From: RYN-133 sp963785425
Lineage (GTDB): Bacteria; Actinomycetota; Actinomycetes; Mycobacteriales; Jatrophihabitantaceae
NCBI GenBank assembly: GCA_963785425.1
Contig: CAWAVG010000004.1
Coordinates: 1,302,001-1,366,000, forward strand
Direction: 5' to 3'
Length of the DNA stretch: 64,000 nucleotides
The notes under the pieces were generated by a model that saw only the letters and a list, made by a program, of their open reading frames with translations, was not told the origin of the DNA and ran no database searches. Both the position numbers and the translations under genes were made by a program. Shown piece by piece: positions 9,032 to 18,136 of the stretch. Numbering within the stretch: the stretch's first letter is position 1; every line of letters begins with the position of its first letter.

Positions 9032-9450
9032 GGTCAGAGCTTCCTAGCGAAAACTCGCGGACGGGACACCGCTCGTTTGCGCTGCGCCCGAGCAGGCGGT
9101 CAGCGGGACTCGGGCGGGCATGTACTCGCTGTCGGCGGGCTGATGCGCAGCCGTCACCGCAGCGCGGCAAAGCGGGTAGAGACGCACGGCGGCAGGGCGG
9201 ATCTGTTCAACAGATCAGATCGGAGCACGCGAGGTGGATCAGACGGTCGATTGCGACGATCACAGGACGGGCGTTGTCCGTAGCCACCGCTCGTGGCTTG
9301 CCGCTCGCGTGCGCGCATCTGTCGTCATCCACGTTGGTCGCGGGTTTGTGGTCTGGCGTGCCGACCTCGTCGTCGTTCCCACAGCAGGCGAGAGTTGCGC
9401 TCCACCCGAGCCTTTCAGATAACCGAGACAGAGGCGGTGAGGGGAGTGGG
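9032..9450. other. Intergenic stretch, nothing recognised
   Basis: Divergently read open frames here are short, Arg-rich and without family likeness. I see no repeat or structured RNA. Confidence 0.5.
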
Positions 9451-10290
9451 TCATAGCAAGCGTTGTGCCAACCACTTGGCAACCCCGTCGCGTTCGTTGC
9501 TGTCGATCACATCGTCGGCGATATTTAGAACCTCACGTACGCCGTTGGCGACAGCGCAGCTGTGATCGGCCGCCTCGAACAACGGGACGTCATTGAGATT
9601 GTCCCCAAAGACGATCAGACTGTTCGCGTTTCGCTCTCGCTTGAGCCCGAGTGCCGCAGTTGCCTTTGTAGCGTGCCGCGACACGACTTCCAGCCACAGG
9701 CCGTTCTGATCGTAGCCGTCCGGACCGACAGTGGTGAAGCAGTCAGCAAGGTGTGAGCCCAGTTTGGAGCGCATCGCGTTGATGATGTGGTCCTCGCCGA
9801 TGAGCGTCGCGTAGAAGACCGAACTTGGCGCAATGGACTGCCAATCCGCGAGAGGCAGCAGACGGGGGTCGTCGGACCGAGACGCCAGGAACGATTCAAC
9901 AAACTTGTTGGCGCGGTCTTGACGCCAACAGATGCGGTCTCGACCGTCGACCATCGCGAAGAACAGCGGCTCGACGGCACTGGCTTCGGCCGTGAGACGC
10001 ATGATTGCGGTGACGGCTTGCTCAGGGAGCCGCCGAACAGCTGTGATCGCCCCGTCGTGCGGCCTGATCATTACAGCGCCACCGTAAGTGATCAACGGGA
10101 GATTCAACTGCAAGCCTTTAGTCACGCGTGACGCCGACGTGTAGGACCGGGAGGTTGCGTACGTGAACTGATGTCCACGGGCCGCGACCTCATTGATCAC
10201 TTCGATGGTCCGTGGGCTCAGCGTCGCATCGTCTCGAAGCAGCGTGAAATCAAGATCACTTACGTAGAGTGCTCCCGTAGGAACAGTCAC
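9451..10290 (-). CDS. HAD-superfamily hydrolase, Cof/IIB type
   Basis: 279 residues. Motif I is DLDFTLL (residues 11-17; nucleophile Asp followed by the general-acid Asp, with Phe in place of the usual Gly). Motif II Thr/Ser lies in TYATSRSY. Motif IV is FGDNLNDVPLF (about residues 233-243). The long cap between motifs II and IV marks type IIB, which dephosphorylates sugar phosphates, flavin precursors or similar small phosphates; the substrate is not predictable. Its ATG overlaps the stop of the DUF2332 gene by four bases (ATGA), so the two are one operon. Confidence 0.9.
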   Translation of the reverse strand: MTVPTGALYVSDLDFTLLRDDATLSPRTIEVINEVAARGHQFTYATSRSYTSASRVTKGLQLNLPLITYGGAVMIRPHDGAITAVRRLPEQAVTAIMRLTAEASAVEPLFFAMVDGRDRICWRQDRANKFVESFLASRSDDPRLLPLADWQSIAPSSVFYATLIGEDHIINAMRSKLGSHLADCFTTVGPDGYDQNGLWLEVVSRHATKATAALGLKRERNANSLIVFGDNLNDVPLFEAADHSCAVANGVREVLNIADDVIDSNERDGVAKWLAQRLL

Positions 10291-11429
10291 TGTCGATGTT
10301 GGCCGAGGCGGACCGGGCCGAGCGGGCGAAACCAGCGCAGATGGCCATCCACGACAGCGACGAGATGACTGGCGCCGGCGGGATCTGTGATCGTCATTCC
10401 GACTCCTGGCAGCCGTTCGCCCGCTGGGCGTGGATCTGGGGCTGGCGGGTATTCAATCGCAATCTCCCACAGCGGTCCCGTGTCGCCTAGCTTGCGAATG
10501 GCTTCGTCGAACTCGCACAACATGCGCTCTGGCACGTGAATACGCGTCGCGCAGTGAAACACCACCCGAGCATGGTCCGACGCCAAGTCGTCTGCGAGTG
10601 GAGGAAGGATGTCAATTGCATCGCCACCAAGGACGGTAGGCGGGTACTGCGCGGCGACATCAAGTGCGGCCGACAGCAACCGACGCTGTTCGTTGTCTTC
10701 CGGCCATACGAGCGCCTCGAGCCATTTACGGCTGGCCATGTCGTTCGGATCAATGGGGTTCAGGTCGACGCCCGAAACTGAGCTGATCGGTGGAGGCCCA
10801 TTCAGGTCTGGCGCCGGATGGTCACCGAGTACGTCGCAGTCGATCTGCACCGGCGACGCCGCATCGCCAAAGACTCGTGGCGCGTCTTGGAGGGTGGCCT
10901 TCGGACGGTGGAGGCGGTAGCCGTATCGGTCGAAGCCCAACAGCAGTCCGGCGCTTGATCCAACCTCAATTAGGTCGATCGGCTGCTCCACCTGTGGCGC
11001 GATCATTGCGAGTCCGGCGCGCAGTCCAACGGCACGCCGCACGTGATTGGTTTGCACCAATCTCGTGCTCAGGATCTCACCGAGGTCATCGTAGTGCTCA
11101 CGACAGAACGATTCGAGCGCCTGTCCAACGCGTCGCAGAGACGTGGCTGGCTGTCCGACGACGGACGGATAGAACGTTGCCAACTCGTGCGCGACGCCCG
11201 AAAGCAAGAGCAAGTGCACAGCACCGAAGAACGCGAACTCGGGACGCTGTCCAGGCCGCGCCCGTAGGGCAAGCCTGCGAAGAAAGTCGTTGCCAGCGAC
11301 GACCGGGCACAGCGCCATGTACAACGGCGACGACGAAAACTGGAGCGGTTCGAAGAGTTCCGGGGCAGATGATGTGGGTCCACCGCCGGCCATATGTGGA
11401 TTCACTGCGCGACGCCACTCGCGAACCAT
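10287..11429 (-). CDS. DUF2332-family protein
   Basis: 380 residues. Matches the DUF2332 family in length and landmarks (LLLSGVAHELATFYPSV, VEVGSSAG-like IEVGSSAGLLL, GVDLNPID). The EVGSSAG stretch sits like a nucleotide- or SAM-binding glycine loop, but no activity is established that I know of. Soluble, probably cytoplasmic. First gene of a two-gene operon with the HAD hydrolase; their coupling suggests the phosphatase acts on something this protein makes or holds (inference). A copy of the 21-bp island motif ends 52 bp upstream of the ATG and points toward it. Confidence 0.82.
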   Translation of the reverse strand: MVREWRRAVNPHMAGGGPTSSAPELFEPLQFSSSPLYMALCPVVAGNDFLRRLALRARPGQRPEFAFFGAVHLLLLSGVAHELATFYPSVVGQPATSLRRVGQALESFCREHYDDLGEILSTRLVQTNHVRRAVGLRAGLAMIAPQVEQPIDLIEVGSSAGLLLGFDRYGYRLHRPKATLQDAPRVFGDAASPVQIDCDVLGDHPAPDLNGPPPISSVSGVDLNPIDPNDMASRKWLEALVWPEDNEQRRLLSAALDVAAQYPPTVLGGDAIDILPPLADDLASDHARVVFHCATRIHVPERMLCEFDEAIRKLGDTGPLWEIAIEYPPAPDPRPAGERLPGVGMTITDPAGASHLVAVVDGHLRWFRPLGPVRLGQHRQ

Positions 11430-11480
11430 TGGAGAAGGTCGGTATCCACCCGTGTAGTGGTACGTATCGATCCGACCGTG

Positions 11481-11501
11481 GTCAATCTTGATCCGGTCAA
11501 C
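11481..11501 (-). promoter_or_regulatory. Island motif copy E (tripartite TTGA/TCAA)
   Basis: On the minus strand it reads GTTGACCG, GATCAAG, ATTGAC in a row, 21 bp. It faces the DUF2332-HAD operon, 52 bp before its ATG. The TCNNCT seen after other copies is not clear here (TACCAC at 17 nt). Confidence 0.75.
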
Positions 11502-11525
11502 GCTGTCAGGGGCCGCCGATGGCTG

Positions 11526-12020
11526 TTAGTCGCTTGGTTCTTCCGCCCCGCGGCAGGCATGCAGCTGCTCGACCAGAATCTCGCCGTGGCCGGCATGGCG
11601 GGCTAGCTCGGTGAGCAGGTGAGCATGAAGGAAGCGCAGGCTGACCGGAGTTCCGCGCCAGTCGAAGACTTCGTCGAACTCATGCGCGGCGGCGACCTCC
11701 CGGGAGCGATCGCAGGCGTCAATGTAGCGCCGCTGCACCGAGAGGACGGTGTCCTCCGCGGTCGGCGTGAAGCTTTCGTCGACGGTCTCCGGGATTCCGA
11801 TCTGCTCGCGCGACATACCGGCCACTCGGTGGTGGAACCACACCTTCTCGACGAAGGTGACATGCGTGATCAGCCCGAGCGGCGTAGTCAGTGACGGAAC
11901 TAGCCGGGCGCGCGCCTCCTCTTCGGTGAGACCGTCGAGCAGCGCCGCAAGGTCTGCGCGCTGCGCCTCGAGCTGGTACTCGATCACGGTGCGCTCGTCG
12001 CCGACCAGATGCGTTGTCAC
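11526..12020 (-). CDS. DinB-family (DUF664) protein, probable thiol-dependent enzyme
   Basis: 164 residues. The four-helix DinB fold is indicated by HVTFVEKVWFHHRV and RFLHAHLLTELARHAGHGEIL; the spaced His residues (about 53, 63, 135, 144) fit the usual metal triad. Relatives use mycothiol or bacillithiol in conjugation or isomerisation; the substrate is unknown. Start GTG at 12020, preceded by TAGGGT and only six more bases, so the mRNA is probably leaderless. Single gene. Confidence 0.85.
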   Translation of the reverse strand: MTTHLVGDERTVIEYQLEAQRADLAALLDGLTEEEARARLVPSLTTPLGLITHVTFVEKVWFHHRVAGMSREQIGIPETVDESFTPTAEDTVLSVQRRYIDACDRSREVAAAHEFDEVFDWRGTPVSLRFLHAHLLTELARHAGHGEILVEQLHACRGAEEPSD

Positions 12021-12198
12021 TCCGGCACCCTAGCGACACGCCCGAGCGAGCACGCACTGCCCGCGGTGCTTATGCAAGCGCATGCTGAGGCGCTGATCGT
12101 GCTTCTGCTTTGACGTCACGCCCACGATCGGTCGCTGAGTTCGAACGCGTCCCGCCCGACGATCGATATGGGGATCTTCGCATCGGCGGGACTGGCGG

Positions 12199-12618
12199 TC
12201 AGGTGTGATTCGCCCGGAGTAAGGGCGTGCCGAACCAACCCCAGTAGATGCGGTGGTGTTGAATTTTGGGCCCGACCAACTTCATCACCTCGATGATGTC
12301 CACTTGGTCGTCGTCGGGTGTGTGTCGGGGGTACTCCCACACCAGGAGACCGTCCTGAAAGAGGAACTCTCCGGTGCGGTAGAAGCGCACCAGTTCGTCG
12401 GGTCTGCCGCGAGTGCCCCGTTCGAAGAACTGCCGCAGTTGCTCATGTCCGATCAGCACGCCGCTCGCGGTGTCCATGATGCGAGGAACGAGCGGGCTTT
12501 CTAGCACGGCGTCCGATGCATACAGGTCGAGCAGACCCTTGATGTCGTGGGCCCGGGTACGCCGGTCCCACTCGTCGTAGATGTACTGAGCATCGGCGCG
12601 AGTCGTGGGGGTGATCAT
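12199..12618 (-). CDS. SnoaL-like (NTF2 fold) protein, divergent from an ArsR-type regulator
   Basis: 139 residues from the ATG at 12618 (a GTG three codons upstream is the alternative). DEWDRRTRAHDIKGLLDLYASDAVLESPL is the typical first-helix pattern of SnoaL-like proteins, and the rest is the expected curved sheet with several aromatic residues. Such proteins are small hydrolases, cyclases or isomerases, or ligand binders; no activity can be assigned. A TACGGT box lies seven bases before the ATG. It shares a 24-bp palindrome with the divergent regulator, so it is the likely target of that regulator. Confidence 0.8.
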   Translation of the reverse strand: MITPTTRADAQYIYDEWDRRTRAHDIKGLLDLYASDAVLESPLVPRIMDTASGVLIGHEQLRQFFERGTRGRPDELVRFYRTGEFLFQDGLLVWEYPRHTPDDDQVDIIEVMKLVGPKIQHHRIYWGWFGTPLLRANHT

Positions 12619-12639
12619 GACGATCACCGTAGGTACGGA

Positions 12640-12663
12640 ACATGTCGGCGATCGCCGACATGT
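12640..12663. promoter_or_regulatory. Perfect 24-bp palindrome, probable operator
   Basis: ACATGTCGGCGA is followed directly by its exact reverse complement. It sits between the divergent SnoaL-like gene (12618) and the ArsR-type regulator (12684). The regulator's likely -10 box TCTAAT (12672-12677) is six bases before its ATG, so the palindrome covers the -35/spacer zone. Autorepression plus control of the neighbour is the simplest reading. Confidence 0.8.
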
Positions 12664-12683
12664 GTGCGCGGTCTAATGGAGTC

Positions 12684-13391
12684 ATGAGGACACCCGATCG
12701 GTCCACTGCGGTGAGCACTCCGGAATTGGCCGCCTTCGCACGAGAGGTTGCCGAACCGAGCCGCGCGAGCATGCTGATGGCGTTGATGGACGGACGCGCC
12801 TGGACGGTCGGGGAACTGGCGCATCAGGCGGGGATCGCCCGGAACACTGCCAGCGAGCACGTGCGGCGCCTTGTGCGGGCGAACCTGGTAGTCGAGGCGC
12901 GCCAAGGTCGGCACTGCTACCTAACATTGGCCGGCCCGCAGGTCGCCCACGCAATGGAGGCCATGAGCCTGGCCTCGCGGACCAGACCGTGCGCCAACAG
13001 CTTGCGCGCGCACCGGAACGACGATGAACTGACCGCCGGACGCACCTGTTACCGGCACCTGGCCGGCCGGCTCGGAGTAGACCTGCTGGACGCTTGGCTC
13101 ACCGCAGGCTTCGTCAGCGACGAATGGGCACTCACCGATGCCGGGCGGAACTGGTTCGCCGCACTCGGCGTTGACACCCGTCCAGACCAAGGACGTGAGC
13201 TGCTTCGCCCCTGCATCGACTGGACCGAACGGCGCCCCCACGCCGCCGGCGTACTCGCAGATCGGCTCGCCGACACGGCCTTCGAACATGGCTGGGTACT
13301 CCGCAGGTCGCATCCCCGCTCGGCGCACCTGACACCGGCCGGTGCGCGCCGCCTGCACGCGGCGCTGCCGACCGCCGACTCGGCCGGCTGA
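12684..13391 (+). CDS. ArsR-family winged-helix transcriptional regulator
   Basis: 235 residues. Residues 12-80 are an ArsR-type winged helix (EVAEPSRASMLMALMDG, then AGIARNTASEHVRRLVRANLV as recognition helix, wing RQGRHCYLTLAG). The C-terminal 140 residues form an extra domain also found in other actinobacterial ArsR proteins (CYRHLAGRLGVDLLDAWL), with Cys at about 110, 129 and 180 and several His, perhaps a ligand or metal site. TCTAAT six bases before the ATG indicates a leaderless transcript. The upstream palindrome is the presumed binding site. Confidence 0.88.
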   Translation: MRTPDRSTAVSTPELAAFAREVAEPSRASMLMALMDGRAWTVGELAHQAGIARNTASEHVRRLVRANLVVEARQGRHCYLTLAGPQVAHAMEAMSLASRTRPCANSLRAHRNDDELTAGRTCYRHLAGRLGVDLLDAWLTAGFVSDEWALTDAGRNWFAALGVDTRPDQGRELLRPCIDWTERRPHAAGVLADRLADTAFEHGWVLRRSHPRSAHLTPAGARRLHAALPTADSAG

Positions 13392-13481
13392 CGAGCAGTA
13401 TCCGAAGATCGATGGGCATGCGAACACCTTCAGTGCTTTTCGCATACCACCCAGGCACGCCTGTGGTGTCAGACTCGGCCG

Positions 13482-13832
13482 ATGAAGGCGATAGAGGCGA
13501 TCACCAACCTGCATACCGACGACGTCGAGCGGGCGAGGGAATTCTTTGGGTTCCTCGGGCTGGCCGAAACGGGGATGAACCAAGGCTGGGTGGCCCGATT
13601 CACCTCCGCAGACTCGGGCGCGTCCGTCCAAGTTGTGACCCGAGACGCGACGGCGCCAGAAGACTCCGTCATGACCATCAAGGTCGATGATGTCGATGCC
13701 GCGTATGTGCAGGCGCAACAACGCGGCTATGAGATCGTGCACCCGATCACCGACGAACCGTGGGGGATTCGTCGATTCTTCGTTCGGAGCCCAGATGGAC
13801 ACGTGATTAATGTTGCCCGGCATCGCGCTTGA
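13482..13832 (+). CDS. VOC-superfamily (glyoxalase/bleomycin-resistance fold) protein
   Basis: 116 residues, one complete VOC unit of two babbb modules. Typical landmarks are VERAREFFGFLGL near the start, DDVDAAYVQAQQRG in the middle and RRFFVRSPDGHVINV at the end. Members bind a metal and act on, or sequester, small toxic molecules; the partner cannot be predicted. Single gene after the regulator, separated by about 90 bp. Confidence 0.85.
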   Translation: MKAIEAITNLHTDDVERAREFFGFLGLAETGMNQGWVARFTSADSGASVQVVTRDATAPEDSVMTIKVDDVDAAYVQAQQRGYEIVHPITDEPWGIRRFFVRSPDGHVINVARHRA

Positions 13833-14571
13833 TCGAAGGCGGCATTCCGGTGTCGCACCCATCGCCGCGAGCGGATCGGCTAGCGGCAACGGGTCGTTGC
13901 GAGGACGACCCTGACGCAGCGCGGGACAAAGCAATGTCACCGTGGGCGACATTGCTGACGTCAATGACGTCTACTTCGCCCCGACTCGAGGTGGCGGCCC
14001 ACTATGACGAATCGCCGTTGTGGTGGCTCGTCAACTCGGCCATCCCTGCCAGTGTCGCGGTGTACTTCGCGATGGCGCGCGCCACCTCTGGCGTGAACCC
14101 AGCCCACCGCGTAGTCATACACGCGCCGCGGATCGATCTCTGCCATTACCGAACTATCGCAGCGGTGACAGACAATCCGATCCCTATGGCGGACGCCCGG
14201 GAGTTCGCCGTCATCAATCCCAGCCAAGCCAGGACGCGGGCAGCAAATCTCTCGACAGCCGCTGAGGGGTGTACAGATCAGCTGTGCAGTCCGTGCGGAT
14301 CGGCGACGCGTTGTCAGGCGGGGTGTACGGAAAGACCAAGACCGGCGATCTACGTTGATCGAATCAACGTTGACAAGGTGGATCGGCTCAACAAGCCTCA
14401 GTGGGTGATCCGGACGAATGACGCAGGTGACGACTTAGTCGCTGGCGTGCGCCGCGTAATTGGTCGCCCTCGAGCCCTTCGCCAGCCCCTTCTCGCCGTG
14501 TTCGGTTCCCCGCGTCTCGAGCCGTTTGGCGCTCCTCGTGACGACAAGACGCTCGCGGCGACGGCGGAGGC
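13833..14571. other. Long intergenic stretch with motif copy D
   Basis: A 248-codon plus-strand frame crosses it, but it reads through the regulatory motif and resembles no family, so I do not call it. Probably leader sequence of the following operon plus decayed DNA. Confidence 0.5.
14354..14374 (+). promoter_or_regulatory. Island motif copy D
   Basis: Reads GTTGATCG, AATCAAC, GTTGAC in a row, 21 bp, about 200 bp before the SnoaL/hydrolase operon and in its direction. No TCNNCT is seen at 17-18 nt. Confidence 0.75.
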
Positions 14572-15039
14572 ATGACGGCGCCGAGCGACCACGAGCGGTG
14601 GGTAGACGCGTTCGCGCAGGCGTGGCGCTCTCCGACCAATGCCGATGACCTTGTAGAGCAATTTCGTCCGTGGTTGACGTCTGACTATCGCTTTCGGCAG
14701 CCGTTGAGCCGGGGTCATGGCGTCGGCCTGACGCAGTTCCACCGACGATTCGCTCGGCCACTGCTTGACGTTCTGAGCGACGTGCAGGGGACGGTTGAAT
14801 CCTGGGCAGGACGAGGAGACACCCTCTTCATCGAGATGGTGCTCGACGCGAGGGTGGGTCGTCGTCCTATTCAACTGCGTGCGTGCGATCGGGTCAGATT
14901 GGTTGACGGGATGGCCAGCGACCGGGAGACCTACTTCGATCCATTGCCGCTGCTCGCCGCTGTTTTGCGCTCGCCCCACCTATGGGTGACAGCGCTGCGC
15001 GCTCAACTCGCAACCCTTGGCAGGGGCGCGACAGCATGA
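14572..15039 (+). CDS. SnoaL-like (NTF2 fold) protein
   Basis: 155 residues. WVDAFAQAWRSPTNADDLVEQFRPWLTSD followed by a curved-sheet pattern and a conserved-looking Asp/Arg pair (RACDRVRLVDG) fits the SnoaL-like group. GGCGGAGG stands before the ATG at a usable distance. First gene of a four-gene operon: SnoaL-like, alpha/beta hydrolase, SnoaL-like, EamA transporter. Its stop overlaps the next start (ATGA). Such pairings suggest conversion of a small organic ligand that the last gene exports (inference). Confidence 0.82.
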   Translation: MTAPSDHERWVDAFAQAWRSPTNADDLVEQFRPWLTSDYRFRQPLSRGHGVGLTQFHRRFARPLLDVLSDVQGTVESWAGRGDTLFIEMVLDARVGRRPIQLRACDRVRLVDGMASDRETYFDPLPLLAAVLRSPHLWVTALRAQLATLGRGATA

Positions 15040-15887
15040 GTGACGCCCGCAAACACGTCGCAGAGTTGAGCGCTGGCGGGCTTGAGTATCGAGACTGCGG
15101 CTCCGGGTCGCCGATCGTGTTCATGCACGGACTGTTTACCAATGGGACGCTGTGGCGCGGCGTCGTCGACGAGTTGCAAGACACGAATCGCTGCATAGCC
15201 CCCGACTGGCCCCTTGGGTCACACACGCGACCGCTTCGAGAAGACGCTGACCTACGGCCGCACGCGCTGGCCGCACTCGTTGCAGAGTTCCTGGAGCAGC
15301 TCGACCTCCGTGACGTAACGCTCGTGGCGAATGACACCGGTGGTGCGATCGCGCAGCTCGTCGCGGTACGTCACCCTGAGCGACTAGGTCGCCTCGTCCT
15401 CACCTCGTGCGATGCGTTCGACAATTTCTTGCCGGGCATGTTCCGCCCGCTTCAGTATCTGGCGCGCGTGCCGGGCCTCGTCGGCCTCGTCCTGCAGACG
15501 CTTCGCTTCCGGCGTCTGCGACGGCTGCCGATGGCGTTCGGCCTGCTTACCAAGCGACCATCGCCCCACGACATCATCGACGGTTGGTTGCAGCCGGCTC
15601 AGCGCAATCGCGCCGTGCGCAAAGAGGGTGAGCGATTTCTGCGTGGTATCGACGCGCGAGTAACGATGGACGCGTCTCGCCAGCTGGCCGACTTCCGCAA
15701 GCCGGTCCTGCTCGCGTGGGCTTCGGAGGACCGGGTGTTTCCGCCGGATCACGCGCGACGCCTGGCCCAGATTCTGCCTGACGCTCGGATCGAGTGGATT
15801 GCCGACAGCTACAGCTTCATTCCGGAAGATCAACCGACTCGACTTGGCGAGCTCATCGGCGCGTTCACTGCAGACACGAAAGGCTGA
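15036..15887 (+). CDS. Alpha/beta-fold hydrolase with Asp nucleophile elbow
   Basis: 283 residues. The oxyanion region is HGLFTNGTLW. The nucleophile elbow reads VANDTGGAIAQ, so the nucleophile would be Asp, as in haloalkane dehalogenases and epoxide hydrolases, not Ser. The acid is visible in ASEDRVFPPDH. Where the catalytic His should be, the sequence is DSYSFIPEDQP, without His. Either the base is supplied elsewhere or the protein is not a classic hydrolase. Start at the ATGA overlap; a longer frame upstream lies inside the preceding gene. Confidence 0.85.
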   Translation: MSDARKHVAELSAGGLEYRDCGSGSPIVFMHGLFTNGTLWRGVVDELQDTNRCIAPDWPLGSHTRPLREDADLRPHALAALVAEFLEQLDLRDVTLVANDTGGAIAQLVAVRHPERLGRLVLTSCDAFDNFLPGMFRPLQYLARVPGLVGLVLQTLRFRRLRRLPMAFGLLTKRPSPHDIIDGWLQPAQRNRAVRKEGERFLRGIDARVTMDASRQLADFRKPVLLAWASEDRVFPPDHARRLAQILPDARIEWIADSYSFIPEDQPTRLGELIGAFTADTKG

Positions 15888-15889
15888 CA

Positions 15890-16405
15890 ATGTCCGCACA
15901 GCTGCCGCAAGACCCGGTCGCGTTTATCGCGCGGGCCGAGCAAGCAACCAACTCGCGCGACGTCGATTGGGCCATGAGTACGTACGCGAAGACGATCAGG
16001 CTCGAGACGTATGGCGACGGTGTCTGCGAGGTAAGCGAGGGCTACGCAGACGTACGCCGCGTCGTGGCGACCATCTATGACTGGCTGCAAGCAATAGACG
16101 GGCGCATTCGCAAGACGTTGATCGTTGCTGCCAACGACGTACTGGTGAACCAGTGGGAGGGCAGCTTGCTCGGCGCCAAGAGCGCTACCTACGGCGCCGA
16201 GTTCTGGTACTTCGACGGCACCGGTCACGTGACGAGAAACGTGCTCTATCAGTCGCTCGACCCCAAGCCGCTCTTTCATCCCCTCACCGGTGTGCGCAGT
16301 CTCTTCAGTCATCCCCGATTGTCCATCAGCTACCTCGCCGCTCGCGGACGGGCGAGGCGAGCTAGCCGCGAACCAATTGGGGTGGCGGCCGCCGGTCGGA
16401 GTTAG
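15890..16405 (+). CDS. SnoaL-like (NTF2 fold) protein
   Basis: 171 residues. FIARAEQATNSRDVDWAMSTYAKTIRLETYG is the usual N-terminal helix and first strand. The body (WYFDGTGHVTRNVLYQSLDPKP) fits the fold. The last 30 residues are Arg/Ala-rich and probably disordered. It begins two bases after the hydrolase stop and is followed eight bases later by the transporter, so it is in the same operon. It is not a close copy of the first SnoaL-like protein, so the two may form a heteromer or act in sequence (inference). Confidence 0.82.
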   Translation: MSAQLPQDPVAFIARAEQATNSRDVDWAMSTYAKTIRLETYGDGVCEVSEGYADVRRVVATIYDWLQAIDGRIRKTLIVAANDVLVNQWEGSLLGAKSATYGAEFWYFDGTGHVTRNVLYQSLDPKPLFHPLTGVRSLFSHPRLSISYLAARGRARRASREPIGVAAAGRS

Positions 16406-16413
16406 AGCCACTG

Positions 16414-17361
16414 GTGCCGGCGCACGTGAACCAGCGTCCAGCCGGCCGACCCGTCAGCACGAGAGCTGTCGGACGGATCTCCCGCGCGGTCGCAGCGTTG
16501 CCGCCCGCGTCGTTTTTCCTCACCAGCGCCGTCTTCCACTACCTGGGCCCGTCGCTTGCAGTCCTGCTCTTCAGTCGAGTCGGCGTCCTGGGGGTCGCCT
16601 GGCTTCGTATCCTCTCGGCTGCCATCGTGTTTCTGGTCTGGCGCCGCCCTTGGCGTGTTCTCTTCGCAGCTCGTCCCGCTCAGCGATGGCTGCTCCTCGG
16701 CCTCGGGGCGTTGCTCGCGCTGATGAACTCGATGTTCTATCTAGCTATCGACCGGCTGCCACTTTCGACAGTCGGCGCGATCGAGTTTCTCGGCGTCATC
16801 GTGCTTGCCGCCGTCGGTGTCCGTACTCGCCGCAATGTCTTTGCACTCTTCTCGGCCATCGGCGGAGTTCTCGTCCTGACCGATGTCCGCTTGGTCGACG
16901 AGCCGCTCGGCTTCGTATTCGCGTTTGGTAACTGCCTGGGGTTCATGCTCTACATCATCATCGGCCACCGCATTGCAACGACAGCGTTCGACCGCCAAGG
17001 TCACCAGACTTCGTTGGGCGGCATCGATCAACTTGGCGCATCGATGCTTATTGCGGCAGTCGTAGCCACTCCCGCGGGAATGAGTTATGCCGCTCCTGCC
17101 TTCGCTCATCCGCTCTGGCTGGCATGGGGAGTAGGTGTCGGCGTTTGTTCGTCGGTCATTCCCTACGTCGCCGACCAATTCGCGATGGCGCGTCTGTCCC
17201 GCGCCTCGTTCGCGCTTATGCTCGCGCTCCTTCCGGCAGCCGCGACGGCGCTCGGACTACTCGTCTTGCATCAGGTGCCGACGTGGCGCGACTTGCTTGG
17301 GATCGCACTTGTCATCTTGGGCGTCGCAATCCACCAGGACATCCGTCGGGCGAACGGCTAA
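16414..17361 (+). CDS. EamA-family (RhtA-like) metabolite exporter
   Basis: 315 residues with about ten hydrophobic helices in two EamA halves (LYLAIDRLPLSTVGAIEFLG in the first, SRASFALMLALLPAAATALG in the second). The family exports amino acids, nucleosides or other small metabolites. GTG start at 16414, eight bases after the previous stop. As the last gene of the SnoaL/hydrolase operon it probably exports the product or removes a toxic intermediate (inference). Confidence 0.88.
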   Translation: MPAHVNQRPAGRPVSTRAVGRISRAVAALPPASFFLTSAVFHYLGPSLAVLLFSRVGVLGVAWLRILSAAIVFLVWRRPWRVLFAARPAQRWLLLGLGALLALMNSMFYLAIDRLPLSTVGAIEFLGVIVLAAVGVRTRRNVFALFSAIGGVLVLTDVRLVDEPLGFVFAFGNCLGFMLYIIIGHRIATTAFDRQGHQTSLGGIDQLGASMLIAAVVATPAGMSYAAPAFAHPLWLAWGVGVGVCSSVIPYVADQFAMARLSRASFALMLALLPAAATALGLLVLHQVPTWRDLLGIALVILGVAIHQDIRRANG

Positions 17362-18136
17362 GTGACATCGAATCGACATCGACTACAAAGGGGGGGCGGT
17401 ACGTATCCTTGATCGCTCGTGCAGTTCGCGAAGCGCGGCGCGATCCCAACGGATCGCGCCCTGAGGCTACGTGCATCGGGTCGGCCGCCCAACTCGGTTC
17501 GAGCGGCGGACCGCGCCGATGGGACTTGATGTCGCGCGAACCAGTTTCGCCCGTGGCCGCGAGAGCCGGCGGCGTCGAGAACGTCGAGACCTATCAGATT
17601 GCCTGGGTACGTAGGGGCCGACAGCCAACCGGTCGCGTCAGTCGCATCCGTCGTTCACCACACCTAAAACGTTTGTCTGTCGAAGATTCGCATCCAACCT
17701 ACGCGGCGATGCACCGTGTCTCCCTTGGCGCGTCGGATTAGTTGGTTGCCACCAAGGGCCAGGCAAACCGCGGCTGTGGCAGCGTGAGCGGCAATCAGTG
17801 GAGTCCAACCGCTCATCGGGGATTGACCTGCGTCGCGTCAGACGAGGCGATGTAATTGTGATTGTTATTGCTATTCATAGAGCTACTTCCATATATACCG
17901 CAATTGTTTGGTTACTGCAACGAGATGGACGTACCGTGAGCATTCGAGTGCATCGTCCACGTGCTAGTCAACCTTGACTCAATAGCCGGGCGGAGTTGAG
18001 CTCGCGTGCACCTGTTCGCGATGCTTCCGTATGGGGCGTGCGATGATCTACTACGTCTGTGGGCAAACCAAGCGGTCTAATTTAGCGGTCAGTCCGTTGC
18101 CTTTATACTGCTAATGGCATATAACTTATATACAGT
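17362..18136. other. Long intergenic, increasingly AT-rich
   Basis: A run of seven G at 17391-17397 and a weak, shortened relative of the island motif at 17967-17985. From about 17850 on, A/T is much richer than the surroundings (TATATACC, TTATATACAG). No gene is recognised. The AT-rich part belongs to the promoter zone of the pilin remnant. Confidence 0.5.

Noticed and set aside
13829..14575. 248-codon plus-strand frame
   Set aside because: It contains a copy of the regulatory motif, has no family likeness and overlaps the next gene start.
17967..17986. Eighth copy of the island motif
   Set aside because: TTGA-G-TCAA-GG-TTGAC is present on the minus strand, but the first spacer is shortened and no gene follows in that direction. 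Treated as chance or decay.
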